Shown here piece by piece: positions 63,027 through 64,000 of a stretch of DNA of 64,000 nt. The number at the start of each line of letters is the position of its first letter. The first letter of the stretch is position 1. Under the pieces are notes generated by a model. It was not told the DNA's origin. It saw only the letters and a list, made by a program, of their open reading frames with translations, and ran no database searches. The position numbers and the translations under genes were made by a program. The DNA is from Planctomycetaceae bacterium (GTDB lineage Bacteria; Planctomycetota; Planctomycetia; Pirellulales; Thermoguttaceae), in the NCBI GenBank assembly GCA_012719125.1, contig JAAYAY010000124.1:1-64000 (forward strand). The letters are read 5' to 3'.

Positions 63027-64000
63027 TCACATGATCTCCGTGAGAAGTCCGGCCGACTTGGCCCCCTCCGCCTCACTGGGCAACACGTAAGCCTCCTCGC
63101 CCATCGGGTGCGGCAGTTTTGCCCGGGGATCAATCCCGGCCAACTGATAGATGCTGCCGATCAGGTCCACCGGATACACGGGCCGCTCCTTGACCTCCTC
63201 CCCCTTCTCGTCCGAAGAGCCGACGACCTGCCCCCCCTTGAAACCGCCGCCGGCAACCAGCACAGAGAACACGTTTCCGTAATGATTGCGGCCGCCGTTC
63301 CAGGGCGGCTGCCAATCCACCTTGGGACCGCGTCCAAACTCCCCGCAACACCACACGATCGTGGTTTCGAGCAACCCGTGATCGTGCAGATCGAGCAGCA
63401 GACTGGCCAAGCCCTGATCCAGTTGCGGCGTCTGGCGACGCATGGTCTGGAAATGATTCTTGTGGGTGTCCCATCCGCCGGGATAGTTGATCGTGATATA
63501 GGGAACCCCCACTTCGACCATCCGCCGGGCCACCAGGCATTCCTGCCCGAAGGTGTGCCGACCGTACCGATCCCGCAACTCCTTGGGTTCCTTCGAGAGA
63601 TCGAACACCTCTTTGCCCGCCCCCAGGATCAACTCGTAGGCCTGGTCTTTCGCTTCCTTGGCAGCAGCCAGTTGCGGATGGCCGCCCATGGCACTTGCCA
63701 TCGAATCCATTTTCTCGAGCAACTCGCGGCGAGCCTTCTGGCGATCGTCGGTGATCCCCCGGGCCACCACGCCTTCCACCTCAAACCGGCCGGCGTTCGG
63801 ATCGCCCCCGGTTGCAAACGGTTTGAAACTCGGTCCCAGGAACCCTTCTTCCGAAAACCGGCCTGCCGCCTTGGTCAGCACCACGTAAGGGGGAATCATG
63901 CCCTTGTACTCGGGCTTCTTGAACAGGGCAAACACGGCGCCCACGCTCGGATAGGCCAATCGCTCGCCCGGCGCGTGCCCGGTCTGCATCAAGTACGCGG
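63027..64000 (-). CDS. DUF1501 secreted protein (5' part outside window)
   Basis: At least 324 codons; the N-terminus, with the expected twin-arginine signal, lies beyond the right edge. DUF1501 features are clear: YPSVGAVFALFKKPEY, the DTHKNHFQTMRRQTPQLDQG block, VWCCGEFGRGPKVD and NHYGNVFSVLVAGGGFKGGQ, and the AGIDPRAKLPHPMGE-like end. DUF1501 is an alkaline-phosphatase-superfamily domain, paired in planctomycetes with PPC/DUF1549/DUF1553 genes. Upstream of the PPC gene with 62 nt between. Confidence 0.9.
   Translation of the reverse strand, partial: AYLMQTGHAPGERLAYPSVGAVFALFKKPEYKGMIPPYVVLTKAAGRFSEEGFLGPSFKPFATGGDPNAGRFEVEGVVARGITDDRQKARRELLEKMDSMASAMGGHPQLAAAKEAKDQAYELILGAGKEVFDLSKEPKELRDRYGRHTFGQECLVARRMVEVGVPYITINYPGGWDTHKNHFQTMRRQTPQLDQGLASLLLDLHDHGLLETTIVWCCGEFGRGPKVDWQPPWNGGRNHYGNVFSVLVAGGGFKGGQVVGSSDEKGEEVKERPVYPVDLIGSIYQLAGIDPRAKLPHPMGEEAYVLPSEAEGAKSAGLLTEIM

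Noticed and set aside
1-64000. tRNA, rRNA, CRISPR arrays, phage or complete insertion sequences
   Set aside because: Searched by eye for cloverleaf arms, rRNA signature stretches, regularly spaced repeats and transposase motifs; none was convincing, though short RNA genes could be missed without a covariance search.

Overview
The window looks like a chromosome segment of a planctomycete, probably from the Pirellulales or a related order. The evidence is the high GC content, a giant surface protein with the N-terminal Phe-Glu-Gln-Arg-x-Leu-Leu-Ser signature and many GEVED modules, a DUF1501 / PPC-domain gene pair beside a sulfatase, large secreted glycoside hydrolases, and a prepilin-type N-terminus on an unusual membrane protein. 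No rRNA, tRNA, CRISPR array, phage or intact insertion sequence was recognised.

Layout. 1-17138 (minus) is one uninterrupted reading frame of at least 5712 codons that runs off the left edge. It encodes a subtilisin-type protease, a metzincin-type zinc motif, PPC and beta-helix regions and a tandem row of GEVED modules, three of which carry a second repeat unit nested inside them in 4, 2 and 1 copies. 17.8-22.4 kb holds a small secreted protein, then a minus-strand group: histidine decarboxylase overlapping an ACT-domain protein, a Gfo/Idh/MocA oxidoreductase and a rhamnulokinase. 22.8-25.5 kb is an assimilatory sulfate unit: iron-sulfur APS/PAPS reductase, a cysteine-less Rrf2 regulator and ATP sulfurylase, with a promoter carrying an inverted repeat. 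Chorismate mutase (AroH) and two tandem Hsp20 chaperones follow. 27.7-31.4 kb is a compact type II fatty-acid operon: two dehydratases, FabG, a long acyl carrier protein and FabF.

31.4-33.1 kb is a 1.8-kb stretch without a convincing gene; it contains a promoter followed at once by nested perfect stems, a candidate structured RNA. 33.1-39.8 kb carries two large secreted glycan-degrading enzymes (GH106-type rhamnosidase and GH89 alpha-N-acetylglucosaminidase) separated by a 29-bp perfect hairpin. 40-43.5 kb contains a prepilin/polytopic membrane fusion, an AI-2E-type transporter with a small coiled-coil partner, and a DUF6788-like gene that appears leaderless. 43.9-52 kb is mostly hypothetical genes, one split by an in-frame TGA, plus a methyltransferase, RtcB RNA ligase, a 40-bp perfect hairpin and a dRS3-like repeat. 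52.5-57.2 kb is a nucleotide-sugar region: NUDIX hydrolase, a nucleotidyltransferase/GHMP fusion, a plant-type GDP-mannose 3,5-epimerase, an RbsD/FucU mutarotase and mannose-1-phosphate guanylyltransferase. 57.3-64 kb ends with a phosphoesterase, a cysteine-rich lipoprotein, a sulfatase and a PPC/DUF1501 pair cut by the right edge.

Together the genes suggest an organism that breaks down sulfated, rhamnose- and GlcNAc-containing glycans, makes its own unusual GDP-sugars and lipids, and invests heavily in giant secreted proteins. All functions are inferred from motifs read by eye; no database search was run.
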